64,000 bases of DNA from an uncultured Clostridia bacterium (GTDB taxonomy: Bacteria > Bacillota > Clostridia > Lachnospirales > CAG-274): NCBI GenBank assembly GCA_949948985.1, contig CATLIG010000002.1, positions 89,660 through 153,659 of the forward strand, written 5' to 3'. A program made the position numbers and the translations under genes. Of this stretch, positions 37,265 through 46,322 are shown one piece after another. The first letter of the stretch is position 1. Every line of letters starts with the position of its first letter. The notes under the pieces were generated by a model that was given only the letters and a program-made list of their open reading frames with translations, made no database searches and was not told the origin of the DNA.

Positions 37265-37936
37265 ATGCTGTTCAGACTTGCCGTTTCTCCGGTTATTATT
37301 ATTTTATGTTATATGTTTTTAAGGGATAAATATGAAAAAGAACCTTTTTATCTTCTTTTTACGGGAATTTTCTTTGGAATTATAATCTCTTTCCCAATTA
37401 TTTTTCTTGAGAATTTTATTGACAAATTCTCACCATCAGGGGAAACATGGAAAGCTTTTTTTAACTCATTTTTTGTTGCTTCTTTTGTTGAGGAGTTTTT
37501 TAAATTTATTGTATTGTTTTTCTTAATACGCAGAAATAAAAATTTTAATGAACCATTTGACGGAATAGCTTATTCGGTATTTATATCTCTGGGTTTCGCG
37601 GGGTTTGAAAATGTTTTGTATGTCATAAACCCTTATGTCGGAGGAGTTGAAACGGCTTTGCTAAGAGCGGTGTTTTCTGTTCCCGGCCATGCGCTTTTCG
37701 CAGTATTTATGGGATATTATTTTTCTTTGTCTAAGTTTATACCTGAAAAAAAGAATCTTATGCTTTTTTTATCATTTATAATACCTTTTGCTTTACATGG
37801 TATTTATGATTTTATTTTACTTGCGGATATCCCTATGTATTTTATACCTTTTGGGATATTTACTGTGTTTTTATGGACAGGAGGATTTGTGAAAATGAAA
37901 AAACATTTAAAAGTTTCTCCATTTAAGAAAAATTAG
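37265..37936 (+). CDS. PrsW-family intramembrane metalloprotease
   Basis: 223 residues with about seven membrane helices. The three signature motifs are present: EEFFKF (membrane Glu pair and Lys), GFAGFENVLYV, and the two His-containing helices PGHALFAVFMGYY and ALHGIYDFILL. In Bacillus subtilis PrsW makes the first cut in the anti-sigma factor RsiW. Here no sigma/anti-sigma pair is adjacent, so the substrate is unknown. I use the ATG at 37265, which has AAAGGA 9 nt upstream; the earlier in-frame ATG at 37247 overlaps that site. Confidence 0.88.
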   Translation: MLFRLAVSPVIIILCYMFLRDKYEKEPFYLLFTGIFFGIIISFPIIFLENFIDKFSPSGETWKAFFNSFFVASFVEEFFKFIVLFFLIRRNKNFNEPFDGIAYSVFISLGFAGFENVLYVINPYVGGVETALLRAVFSVPGHALFAVFMGYYFSLSKFIPEKKNLMLFLSFIIPFALHGIYDFILLADIPMYFIPFGIFTVFLWTGGFVKMKKHLKVSPFKKN

Positions 37937-38170
37937 TGTTGAAAAATTCTTATAAAACGGTTATACTTTTTATATAAGGAAACGCTGAAAATTATTTTTT
38001 ATACTATATACTCAGCGATTTCTAAGTATTTGTAAATCAATCTTTTTAAATTATTATATTGGAATTTACTGATAAAAATTTATACGGCACAGGGTTGAGT
38101 AATAAAAGTGATTAATTCTTCTTTTTCAGACTCGGCTTTTTGAGTGTTTTATGAATCGGGGGAATTTTTT

Positions 38171-38617
38171 GTGATTGAAGCAGTCAGCTGCGGCGGTGTT
38201 GTAATTTACAGAGGAAAAGTTTTATTATTATACAAAAATCAAAATGGCCGTTATATCGGCTGGGTAATGCCGAAAGGTACTGTTGAGGAAGGCGAGTCTT
38301 ATCAAAGCGCAGCTTTAAGAGAAGTAAGAGAAGAATCGGGTGCTTTGGGTGAGATTGTTAAATATATAGGAAAAACAAGATATACTTTCAGAGTGGATAA
38401 TGATATTATTAATAAAACAGTTCATTGGTATCTTATGACGTCAAATTCTTATTACAGTAAACCTCAGACAGAAGAATTTTTTGTGGATTCCGGATTTTAT
38501 AAACAACATGAGGCATACTATTTATTGAAATTTCAGGATGAAAAACAAATTATGCGGCAAGCTTATAATGAATACAATAATTTAAAAAGAACCGGCGTTA
38601 TTGCCAAATATAAATAA
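38171..38617 (+). CDS. Nudix hydrolase
   Basis: 148 residues with a complete Nudix box, GTVEEGESYQSAALREVREESGAL read as the pattern Gx5Ex7REUxEExGU, followed by beta strands typical of the fold. These enzymes cleave nucleoside diphosphates linked to another group; the substrate cannot be predicted. The N-terminal VSCGGVVIYRGKVLLL and WVMPKG strands resemble diadenosine-polyphosphate or NTP hydrolases. I start at GTG 38171 because CGGGGGAA lies just upstream, whereas the longer frame from 38144 has no ribosome site. A small membrane protein gene follows 15 nt later. Confidence 0.88.
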   Translation: MIEAVSCGGVVIYRGKVLLLYKNQNGRYIGWVMPKGTVEEGESYQSAALREVREESGALGEIVKYIGKTRYTFRVDNDIINKTVHWYLMTSNSYYSKPQTEEFFVDSGFYKQHEAYYLLKFQDEKQIMRQAYNEYNNLKRTGVIAKYK

Positions 38618-38632
38618 AACAGGAGTGATTTT

Positions 38633-38899
38633 ATGAAAAGTTCAAGCGAGAACACACTTAAAGAAATTGAAAATTCTTTGAAAAAAATTCAGGAAAGAAG
38701 CAGCGGTAAAAAGGTTATTTTCGCGATTATGGGAGTATCTGTTTTGATTTTCGCGATTATTTTCGCTGTCATTAAGTTAAAAAAGAAAATAGATGATGAA
38801 GCGGAACTTGACGATATGGATGAGCTTGATGATGATTTTGATGACGATGATGATATAAGAGAAGACTATTATGCTTTGGACTATGAGGACGAGGAATAA
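38633..38899 (+). CDS. Small membrane protein with acidic C-terminal tail
   Basis: 88 residues, no family recognised. A polar helical N-terminus (1-26) is followed by one membrane helix (about 27-48, VIFAIMGVSVLIFAIIFAVI), a KLKKK stop-transfer cluster and a strongly acidic tail (DDMDELDDDFDDDDD). The tail would be cytoplasmic by the positive-inside rule. The ribosome site CAGGAGTG and the 15-nt spacing from the Nudix gene support it as a real, co-transcribed gene. Its acidic tail resembles that of the 15154-16377 protein only in composition. Confidence 0.75.
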   Translation: MKSSSENTLKEIENSLKKIQERSSGKKVIFAIMGVSVLIFAIIFAVIKLKKKIDDEAELDDMDELDDDFDDDDDIREDYYALDYEDEE

Positions 38900-38920
38900 T
38901 ATTTTGTGTTTTTTTAAAGG

Positions 38921-38963
38921 TGTGCAGCATATTGAATATGTTTCAAATGCCGCACATTTTTTT
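38921..38963 (+). terminator. Terminator after the small membrane protein gene
   Basis: TGTGCAGCAT (38921-38930) and ATGCCGCACA (38947-38956) pair with one mismatch, followed by TTTTTTT. Confidence 0.8.
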
Positions 38964-39076
38964 GACTATAAAGAAACTTTTGCTGTAAAAATTTAAAGGA
39001 ACATTTTGATTTTATTATTTTGAGGATTGATTTAATCAGTGTTTTGGGAAATTTTTTATGCTTTGGAGGAATAATT

Positions 39077-40561
39077 ATGATTAAAACTGACATTATCATA
39101 GTTGGCTCAGGCATAGCTGCTTTAAGTGTCGCTAATACGCTCTGTAAAAACGGAAGAAAGGCAGTCATTATTACAAAGGCTCTGAAATCCTCGAGCAATT
39201 CAACTCTTGCTCAGGGCGGTATTTCTGTCGCGCTTTCGGAAAATGATAATTATAATTTACATTATAACGATACTTTGGAGGCTGGTTGTTATAAAAACGA
39301 CCCTGAATCGGTTATGACTCTTGTATCAAAAGCACCCGATGTATTAGAAGAATTTATAAAAACGGGTATGAAATTTGATACAGATGAAAAAGGTAATCTG
39401 CTTTTCGGCAAGGAAGGCGCTCATCATATCTCAAGAATTATTCACGCCGGCGGTGACAGAACAGGTCTTAAAGTTATGGAAGAGCTTTTTTCAAGAATAA
39501 ATGAAAATATAACAATTAACGAAAATGAAATGGTCTTGGAACTCAGAGTAAAAAACAATGAATGCGGCGGTGTGATTACACGTGATAATCATGGAAATAT
39601 AAACAGCTATGAGGCAAACTATACAATACTGGCTACAGGCGGTATCGGTCAGCTTTATCCTTGTACCTCTAATGATATTACTATTACGGGAGACGGTCTG
39701 GCAATGGCATACAGAGCGGACATTGTTATAAGTACTCCTGAATTTGTACAATTTCATCCGACCATGCTTAATATAAACGGCAAAACTATGGGTCTTGTGT
39801 CGGAGGCTGTAAGAGGCGATGGGGGTATTCTTATAAATCAGGACGGAGTAAGAATTATGGAGGGAAAGCACCCCCTTAAAGACCTCGCTCCGAGAGATGT
39901 TGTTTCAAGAGTAGTTTATGACCACTATTTGAAGGGTGACAAGATTTTTCTTGATATTTCAAGTGTAGAGAATTTTAACGGGCGTTTCCCTTATGTGTCG
40001 GAAATATGCGATAAAAACGGGGTAGATTTAAGTAAAAACATTATTCCTGTAAGACCCGGCGCTCATTTTCATATGGGAGGAATAAAAGCAAAACCTACAG
40101 GAGAAACATCTCTGCCAGGTCTTTATGCCGTAGGAGAGGCGGCTTGTACAGGCGTTCACGGGGCAAACAGACTCGCCAGCAATTCCCTTTTGGAAGGGCT
40201 TGTATTCGGCAGGCTTACGGCGGAGAATATTATGAGTTCCGACAGAACAGCGCCGCGTTTTGATGATGAAATTCCGAATATCCAGATAGAGAAACTGCCT
40301 GATAAAAACGAAATAAGAAATAAGATGATGGAATTTATAGGAATTGTAAGATATAAAAACAAAATTCCCGAAATTATAAAATGGTTTGAGGAATATATTC
40401 CGTCAGGGTCAGATAAACCTATGGGAAAAATAGATTTTACCAAAACAACAAACAGCGAATTTGAAATATACAATATGCTCACGGCAGGATATATTATAGC
40501 GAAAGCCGCTCTTAAACGAAATGAGAGCATAGGCGCTCATTACATACTTGACAAGGAGTGA
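39077..40561 (+). CDS. nadB: L-aspartate oxidase
   Basis: FAD enzyme that oxidises aspartate to iminoaspartate, the first step of de novo NAD synthesis; in anaerobes fumarate is the usual acceptor. The 494-residue protein has the N-terminal FAD loop IIVGSGIAALSVAN, the STLAQGGISVAL segment, HISRIIHAGGDRTG, the active-site RGDGGILINQDG region, HFHMGGIK and the C-terminal FAD motif GLYAVGEAACTGVHGANRLASNSLLEG read in parts. The start is ATG 39077, with TGGAGGA upstream. nadC follows at once; nadA, the partner enzyme, is not in the window. Confidence 0.95.
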   Translation: MIKTDIIIVGSGIAALSVANTLCKNGRKAVIITKALKSSSNSTLAQGGISVALSENDNYNLHYNDTLEAGCYKNDPESVMTLVSKAPDVLEEFIKTGMKFDTDEKGNLLFGKEGAHHISRIIHAGGDRTGLKVMEELFSRINENITINENEMVLELRVKNNECGGVITRDNHGNINSYEANYTILATGGIGQLYPCTSNDITITGDGLAMAYRADIVISTPEFVQFHPTMLNINGKTMGLVSEAVRGDGGILINQDGVRIMEGKHPLKDLAPRDVVSRVVYDHYLKGDKIFLDISSVENFNGRFPYVSEICDKNGVDLSKNIIPVRPGAHFHMGGIKAKPTGETSLPGLYAVGEAACTGVHGANRLASNSLLEGLVFGRLTAENIMSSDRTAPRFDDEIPNIQIEKLPDKNEIRNKMMEFIGIVRYKNKIPEIIKWFEEYIPSGSDKPMGKIDFTKTTNSEFEIYNMLTAGYIIAKAALKRNESIGAHYILDKE

Positions 40562-40566
40562 AAACT

Positions 40567-41418
40567 TTGAATAAACTCAAGGCAAAAGAATCTATTAAAA
40601 ATTTTTTAATTGAGGACATAAATACAGGAGATTTATCCGCGGAACTTGTTTTTGACGGGGAAGAGCAGGGCAGCGGAGTGTTTCTCTCAAAGGATAACGG
40701 CATAGTAAGTGGTACGGATATTATACAAATGACTTATGAGGTATTTGGCGACAATGTTTTTACAGAAATTTTGAAAAAAGATGGACAATACATAAAAAAA
40801 GGCGAAATTATAGCTAAGGTAAAAGGAAAAATAAGAACGCTCTTATCATGTGAGAGAGTTATTTTAAATCTTTTGCAAAGAATGAGCGGAATTGCTACGG
40901 GAACTAAAAAAGCTGTTCAGCTTCTTGATGATAACACAATAAGAATATGTGATACAAGAAAGACTACACCAGGACTTAGGGTATTTGAAAAATACGCTGT
41001 GACCTGCGGGGGAGGATTTAACCATAGAACAGGTCTTTATGATGGAATTATGCTTAAAGACAATCATATAGCTTTTGCGGGAAGTATTATGGAGGCTGTA
41101 AGGCTTGTAAAAAGCAAAACAGGTCATATGGTAAAGACAGAGGTTGAGGCTGAAAGTAAAGAACAGGTTCTTGAGGCGGTTTCAGCGGGAGCGGATGTTA
41201 TTATGTTTGACAACAGAACTCCGGAGGAAATCAGAGAACTTTCAAGGCTTGTACCAAAGCATATAATAACAGAGGCATCAGGAGGAATAAGTTTTCACAA
41301 TATTGCTGATTTTAAAGGCTGTGGGGTAAATTATATTTCAATGGGTGCTCTTACCCATTCTGTTAAACCACTTGATATAAGCTTTAACAGTGCAAATGGG
41401 GACAAAGGAAAGTATTAG
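40567..41418 (+). CDS. nadC: Nicotinate-nucleotide pyrophosphorylase (quinolinate phosphoribosyltransferase)
   Basis: Converts quinolinate and PRPP to nicotinate mononucleotide. The 283-residue protein shows the N-terminal DINTGDLSAELVFD block, RVILNLLQRMSGIAT, the CDTRKTTPGLRVFEKYAVTCGGG core read in parts with HRTGLYDGIMLKDNH, the EVEAESKEQ strand, and the EASGGISFHNI phosphate loop. I start at TTG 40567, 8 nt after AAGGAG; a GTG at 40558 lies inside that ribosome site. It lies 5 nt after nadB, so the pair is an operon. Confidence 0.95.
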   Translation: MNKLKAKESIKNFLIEDINTGDLSAELVFDGEEQGSGVFLSKDNGIVSGTDIIQMTYEVFGDNVFTEILKKDGQYIKKGEIIAKVKGKIRTLLSCERVILNLLQRMSGIATGTKKAVQLLDDNTIRICDTRKTTPGLRVFEKYAVTCGGGFNHRTGLYDGIMLKDNHIAFAGSIMEAVRLVKSKTGHMVKTEVEAESKEQVLEAVSAGADVIMFDNRTPEEIRELSRLVPKHIITEASGGISFHNIADFKGCGVNYISMGALTHSVKPLDISFNSANGDKGKY

Positions 41419-41431
41419 TTTTATTTTGAAA

Positions 41432-41451
41432 CTTTTACAGCAATTACGGAA
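41432..41451. repeat. Family E half-copy
   Basis: TTTTACAGCAATTACGGAAG is a single family E left end directly before the family C element. Confidence 0.4.
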
Positions 41452-41460
41452 GAATTATAT

Positions 41461-41578
41461 CAGACTTGTTCAATAATTTTCATAACACCGCTTGACAGAA
41501 TTTTTTCCGTCATACTTTACCTGACGAAAAAATCTCTTGTCAATCGTTGTTACTCAGGTTATTGAACAGGTTTATTGT
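41461..41578. repeat. Family C element, fullest copy
   Basis: The left end CAGACTTGTTCAATAA is the near complement of the right end GTTATTGAACAGGTTTA. Inside are CACCGCTTGACAG, TTTTTTCCGTCATACTTTAC and TTGTCAATCGTTGTTACTCA, the blocks used to recognise other copies. Confidence 0.65.
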
Positions 41579-41593
41579 TAGGAGTTTTTAATT

Positions 41594-43381
41594 TTGAGTA
41601 TAAAGGAATATTTGAAAAACAATATTTTGATAACAGACGGCGCTATGGGCACATATTATTCTGAAATTACGGGAAAAACTTCTGAAAATTGTGTTTTAGC
41701 TAATTTATCGGAGCCGGAAGTTATTGAAAAAATACATAAAGAATATATTATTGCGGGAGCGGGAATAATAAGGACAAATACTTTTTGCGCTAACACCGTT
41801 ATTATTGAGAAAAATATTGATTTTGTAAAAAAAATTGTTATGAGCGCCTGTAAAATCGCTAAAAAAGCGGTTATTGGCACAAGTACTTTTATCGGCGCAA
41901 GTATAGGTCCTATTCCTGACGGTGAAAATGAGGCTGATCATACAAGAGAGTATTTTGATATTATTGATTGTTTTATAAACGAGGGAATTGAAATTTTTAT
42001 TTTTGAGACTTTTTACAGTCTTGATTATGTTTTGAAACTTTCAGATTATATTAAACAAAAAAATAAAAACGCTTTTGTCATAACTCAGTTTTCTGTAAAT
42101 GATGCCGGAATTACAAGAAAATCCCTTGGCATAGAAAGAATTGTTTCTGAAATAAAAAGATATAAAAATATTGATGTTGTCGGATTTAACTGCGGTATGG
42201 GTCCTTTGCATATGCTTAACAGGCTTAAATCTATTTCAAATACATCAGGAAAAATGATTTCAGCTTTGCCTAATGCAGGATATCCTGAATTTATTGACAA
42301 TAAAGTTGAATATGTTATGAATCCAAAATATTTCGCTAAAACCTGCGCTAAAATGGTTTTTGGAAATGTACGGATTATTGGGGGATGCTGCGGTACGACT
42401 CCTGAACATATAAGATTACTTGCGGAATGCGTCGAAAATAATTCAGAAGAGATTGTCAAAGACGAGAACTTTGTTTCAGACGAAAAGCAAAAGTCAGTGC
42501 AAAAGGTCAGAAATAATTTTCATAGAAAAATTGAAAACGGTGAATTTATTATAGCGGTTGAGCTTGACCCGCCTTTTAAAACATCTGTTGACAGGATTAT
42601 TGAAGGCGCCTCCGTTATTAAAAAAAGCGGAGCGGATATTATAACTATAGCAGATTCGCCAATGGGAAAGTCACGGGCGGACTCTATGATTATTTCAGCT
42701 AAAATAAAAAGAGAAACAGGAGCAGAAGTGCTTCCTCATATTTGCTGCCGTGACAGAAACAGTATTTCTCTGCGTTCTTCCGTACTTGCCGGATATATAG
42801 AGGGTATAAGAAATTTTTTGGCTGTTACGGGCGACCCTGTTCCGGGAGAATTAAAAAGAAGTATAAAAGGTGTTTTTGACTTGAATTCTTACTCTCTTAT
42901 TAATATGATTTATGAGATGAACAATGATGTATTTGATAATGAGTATATTAAAATAGGCGGGGCTGTCAATTTTAATGTTAAAAACAAGCAGCTTGAATAT
43001 GAACGGCTTTTGAAAAAGGCTGAATCCGGAGCGGAATTTTTCTTATCTCAGCCGATTTTTACAGATGATGCTTTTGAGTTTGTAAAAAAACTTCCCAAAA
43101 AAAGGAGCTTTAGAATTTTAGGAGGAATTATGCCTCTTGTTTCATATAGAAATGTACAGTTTATAAATAATGAGCTTTCGGGGATTACAATTCCTGAAAA
43201 GTATGCCGAAAGGTTTTTACCGGATATGGAAAGAGATGAGGCTGAAAAAACAGGTATAGAAACGGCGGTTGAGATTGCCGAAACTATAAGGGATTATGTT
43301 GATGGGTTTTACATAGTAACTCCTTTTAACAGATATGAAATGGTTTCTAAAATTTTAAGAAGGTTATTAAAAAATGAGTGA
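41594..43381 (+). CDS. Homocysteine S-methyltransferase / methylenetetrahydrofolate reductase fusion
   Basis: 595 residues. The N-terminal homocysteine-binding domain (1-290) has the zinc ligands Cys200 (GFNCGMGP) and Cys265-Cys266 (GGCCGTTPEH). The C-terminal domain (about 310-590) is a methylenetetrahydrofolate reductase barrel (AVELDPPF, HICCRDRN, FLAVTGDPVPGE, FFLSQPIF). The layout is that of YitJ-type proteins, which join the methyl-carrier and methionine steps. It starts at TTG with TTAGGAG 10 nt upstream. The next gene overlaps by 8 nt and encodes a corrinoid-activating ASKHA protein, so this probably works with a separate cobalamin-binding methionine synthase component that is not in the window. 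Confidence 0.92.
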   Translation: MSIKEYLKNNILITDGAMGTYYSEITGKTSENCVLANLSEPEVIEKIHKEYIIAGAGIIRTNTFCANTVIIEKNIDFVKKIVMSACKIAKKAVIGTSTFIGASIGPIPDGENEADHTREYFDIIDCFINEGIEIFIFETFYSLDYVLKLSDYIKQKNKNAFVITQFSVNDAGITRKSLGIERIVSEIKRYKNIDVVGFNCGMGPLHMLNRLKSISNTSGKMISALPNAGYPEFIDNKVEYVMNPKYFAKTCAKMVFGNVRIIGGCCGTTPEHIRLLAECVENNSEEIVKDENFVSDEKQKSVQKVRNNFHRKIENGEFIIAVELDPPFKTSVDRIIEGASVIKKSGADIITIADSPMGKSRADSMIISAKIKRETGAEVLPHICCRDRNSISLRSSVLAGYIEGIRNFLAVTGDPVPGELKRSIKGVFDLNSYSLINMIYEMNNDVFDNEYIKIGGAVNFNVKNKQLEYERLLKKAESGAEFFLSQPIFTDDAFEFVKKLPKKRSFRILGGIMPLVSYRNVQFINNELSGITIPEKYAERFLPDMERDEAEKTGIETAVEIAETIRDYVDGFYIVTPFNRYEMVSKILRRLLKNE

Positions 43382-44828
43382 CAATAAAAATTATATTTCT
43401 ATGCCATGCGGCGGAAAGGGAAACTGCGGAAAGTGCAGAATAAAAGTTGTAAAGGGTTTTCTCTCTCCAAACGAAAGGGACAGAAAATTTTTATCTGACG
43501 GTGAGATTAAAAATGGTCTAAGAATTGCCTGCGGACACAAAGATTTGTCAAATATTGAGTTTGTTTCATATAATGAGGATTTTGAAACGGTTTCTCAATA
43601 TTTTGAAAAAGATGGTGAAGAGAGAAATATACTGAGTAATTATTCTAATGACGGGTATGCTGTTGCAGTTGACGTTGGAACGACTACTCTTTGTTTTGTT
43701 CTTATTGATAAAACAGGACGTGAAGTCAAGACCGCTACGGCGGCAAATAGTCAAAGATTATTTGGAGCCGATATTCTGTCAAGGGTTTCAAAGGCATCTT
43801 TTGGTGGTTTTTCTCAGCTTGTAAATATACTTAAAAGTGATTTAAAAAAAGGTATATCAGAGGTATGCTGTGACATTGGTGGTTTTGTAGGTGATATTTT
43901 TATGGCGGGGAATACTGTGATGACTTATTTTTTAAGAAATATGGATTGCCGCTCGCTTGGAGCATATCCTTTTGAGAATAACGCTAAAGATACTTTCAGG
44001 CAAAAGGCTTTGAGTTTTTTTGAGGGGAATTTACCTGATGGCATTGATAATGATACACAAATAAATATTTTGCCTTGTATAGAGGCCTTTATCGGAGGAG
44101 ATGTTGTTTCAGGGGCGTTTTTTTTAAATATAGATAAAAAGGAAAACTGCCTTTTTATTGACATTGGAACAAACGGCGAGATTATTCTTAATTATAAAGG
44201 AAAACTGTATTGTTCATCTGTAGCCGCCGGCCCTGCTTTTGAGGGCGGAGCCGTGTCCTGTGGAGCGGCCGGAATAAACGGAGCTATAAATTCAGTGAGT
44301 TATAAAAGGGGAGTATTTGAGTATACGACTATAGGAAATAAATCTCCTATTGGAATATGCGGGTCGGCTCTTATAGATTTGCTTTCTTTGCTTTTGGAAA
44401 ATGGATTTATTAATTCAGATGGTCTTTTGAAAGATGATTATTTTTCAAAAGGTGTATGCATAGCGGATGGAGTTTTTTTTACCCAAAAAGACATACGTCA
44501 GCTTCAGCTTGCAAAAAGTGCGGTTTTATCAGGAATACAATGTATTTTGGAATATGCGCAAGCCTCTTTTGACGATATAGAAAAGTTTTATATAGGCGGG
44601 GGATTTGGTTTTTATCTTAATTGCAAAAGCGCTCTTAAAATAAAAATGTTTCCTGAAGAGTTTTTAGGTAAAACAGAGTTTTGTGGAAATACCTCTATAG
44701 GTGGTCTTGTAAAAATTTATAAAACAAAAGACTTTAGTTATGAAAAATTTGTTTTGAATACAAAATATGTTAATATTGCGGAAATGGAAAATTTTCAAAA
44801 TACCTTTATAAACAATCTCAATTTCTGA
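43374..44828 (+). CDS. RACo-like corrinoid activation protein ([2Fe-2S] ferredoxin domain plus ASKHA ATPase)
   Basis: 484 residues. An N-terminal [2Fe-2S] domain (Cys12, Cys18, Cys21 and Cys53) lacks the first strands usual for the fold, so it is short by about 25 residues. A linker and a DUF4445/RACo-type ASKHA domain follow, with the phosphate loops AVDVGTTTLCFVL and FIDIGTNGEIIL and the FIGGDVVSGAF and IGGGFG blocks. Proteins of this class use ATP binding to drive electron transfer to an inactive Co(II) corrinoid. The 8-nt overlap with the methyltransferase/MTHFR fusion points to reactivation of a cobalamin-dependent methionine synthase. The start (ATGAG) has only a weak ribosome site, so coupling to the upstream gene is likely. 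Confidence 0.88.
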   Translation: MSDNKNYISMPCGGKGNCGKCRIKVVKGFLSPNERDRKFLSDGEIKNGLRIACGHKDLSNIEFVSYNEDFETVSQYFEKDGEERNILSNYSNDGYAVAVDVGTTTLCFVLIDKTGREVKTATAANSQRLFGADILSRVSKASFGGFSQLVNILKSDLKKGISEVCCDIGGFVGDIFMAGNTVMTYFLRNMDCRSLGAYPFENNAKDTFRQKALSFFEGNLPDGIDNDTQINILPCIEAFIGGDVVSGAFFLNIDKKENCLFIDIGTNGEIILNYKGKLYCSSVAAGPAFEGGAVSCGAAGINGAINSVSYKRGVFEYTTIGNKSPIGICGSALIDLLSLLLENGFINSDGLLKDDYFSKGVCIADGVFFTQKDIRQLQLAKSAVLSGIQCILEYAQASFDDIEKFYIGGGFGFYLNCKSALKIKMFPEEFLGKTEFCGNTSIGGLVKIYKTKDFSYEKFVLNTKYVNIAEMENFQNTFINNLNF

Positions 44829-44837
44829 GAGAATTAT

Positions 44838-44875
44838 ACACAAGTACCATGTACAGTGTGGTACTTGTGTTTTTA
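44838..44875 (+). terminator. Terminator of the methyltransferase/RACo operon
   Basis: ACACAAGTACCA (44838-44849) and TGGTACTTGTGT (44859-44870) form a perfect 12-bp stem followed by TTTT. It lies between two convergent genes. Confidence 0.88.
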
Positions 44876-44883
44876 AGCGTTTT

Positions 44884-46023
44884 TTAAATTTTTGAGAATA
44901 TAAAAGCACATATTTTATTATCTCTTAAACATATTTCATAGGTTTTTCCTTCAAGCAAATCTTCTTTACTTCCCAGCATTGTTTTATTATCCTTTGTATA
45001 ATAAACTTTGCAGTCAGGCAAAATGTCAAATGTTTCGTTGTCTACACAGACTAATTTTTTTTCATCTATTGATTGTATCTGTTTTTCTTTTATTTCATCG
45101 GCATAATTTATTTCAGTAAGCTTTTTATCAGAAAGGGTTATATCAGCGATTTTTATTTCATTTCCTTTTTGATTGAAATTTTCAGCTTTATCATAAGTTT
45201 TTTCGGCACCTCCCGTAAATACTTTACAAGTATTATTATTTTCAATAATAAAAACATTTTTTATTATAGGATTTTTATTTGTTATATCTCCAAGAGCAAA
45301 AAGCTCGTTCTCTTTTGTCCAAAAGCTTATTTCTTTGTCTATATACGGAGAAAGGTCAAATCCCGCGCACCTTAAAAGCCCTTTGTCTGTTACAGCAAAA
45401 CCCTGTTTCATATATTTATTGTTTTCAGGAAGAGCAAGTATTACTGATTTTTCGGCGGATATTCCAAAGGTATCCTTTATTGAGTTTTTTTCCGAAAGGT
45501 TTTTTAACACTTCTATATATATCTCTGTCCATAGATTGTAAGAAATCGCTTTATTTTTTGTTTCATCGGTCATATTAATTTTAATTTTTCTTTTAGTGTC
45601 GATTTTATCTATTATTTCTTGTGCCTGTGCTACGGTAAGGTATTCTTCAGGTAAAAAGTTATTTTCGTCTTTTTTGAAGTAATCTTTTGAACAGCAATAA
45701 TTTATATATTTATCATACCATTTATCAGCGGACGTATCAGAAAACGGTATTGTTCTTTCAGTGCTGTCTATATCAGCCTTTGTTCCAAATGTTAGCGCTA
45801 TCATTTTTGCCGTAAGTCCTCTTGTTATTGGAAGCTGTTCTCCTATATTTTCAGGGGCGGGTGGTTTTGATGGGTTTTTGCTTTCTGAGTAATCAGTTGT
45901 AATTTCAGTTTCATAATTATCATCAGATAATTCATTGTCTTTATGTATACAGCTTTGAAATGACAATATAATACAGAATGAACCGATTGATATGAATATT
46001 TTTTTGATTGTTGTTATGTCCAT
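44884..46023 (-). CDS. Exported protein with an SLH-like module, function unknown
   Basis: 379 residues. An N-terminal hydrophobic segment (about 9-24) ends in SFQSC, which is a poor lipobox, so either a lipoprotein or a simple signal-anchor is possible. After a Ser/Pro/Glu-rich linker (30-60), residues 65-145 resemble a divergent S-layer-homology module (ITRGLTAKMIALTFG, then IPFSDTSADKWYDKYINYC and the FLPEEYLTVAQAQEII end). The remaining 230 residues form a beta-rich domain with no family I recognise. The ribosome site AAGAGGTT precedes the ATG. A cell-wall or surface role is inferred from the export signal and the SLH-like part. Confidence 0.7.
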   Translation of the reverse strand: MDITTIKKIFISIGSFCIILSFQSCIHKDNELSDDNYETEITTDYSESKNPSKPPAPENIGEQLPITRGLTAKMIALTFGTKADIDSTERTIPFSDTSADKWYDKYINYCCSKDYFKKDENNFLPEEYLTVAQAQEIIDKIDTKRKIKINMTDETKNKAISYNLWTEIYIEVLKNLSEKNSIKDTFGISAEKSVILALPENNKYMKQGFAVTDKGLLRCAGFDLSPYIDKEISFWTKENELFALGDITNKNPIIKNVFIIENNNTCKVFTGGAEKTYDKAENFNQKGNEIKIADITLSDKKLTEINYADEIKEKQIQSIDEKKLVCVDNETFDILPDCKVYYTKDNKTMLGSKEDLLEGKTYEICLRDNKICAFIFSKI

Positions 46024-46322
46024 AATCTTTAACCTCTTTCGTTTTATTTAGTATAGTAACTTTGACTGCTGTATAGTCAATTATGACAGCCATGGCTTTT
46101 ATAGTAAATTATATGTATGTCCTAAAATTTTATTACTTTTCATACAGGTTTTTAATAGATATATTTGAATCAAATACGGTAGTTTGATATGTTTACGTCA
46201 GTCGGCGGGCGTCTGACTATGCTATTTTTCAGTTGTTTTACTGTAATAGGATTAAATTATAATATGGCGGAATATAATTTATTTATCATTGTTGTTTATA
46301 TATAAATGCGGGGAGTGATTAT

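Noticed and set aside
41419..41593. SAM or cobalamin riboswitch before the methyltransferase/MTHFR gene
   Set aside because: The 175-bp gap is filled by family E and C repeat sequence, and none of the riboswitch core motifs were seen.
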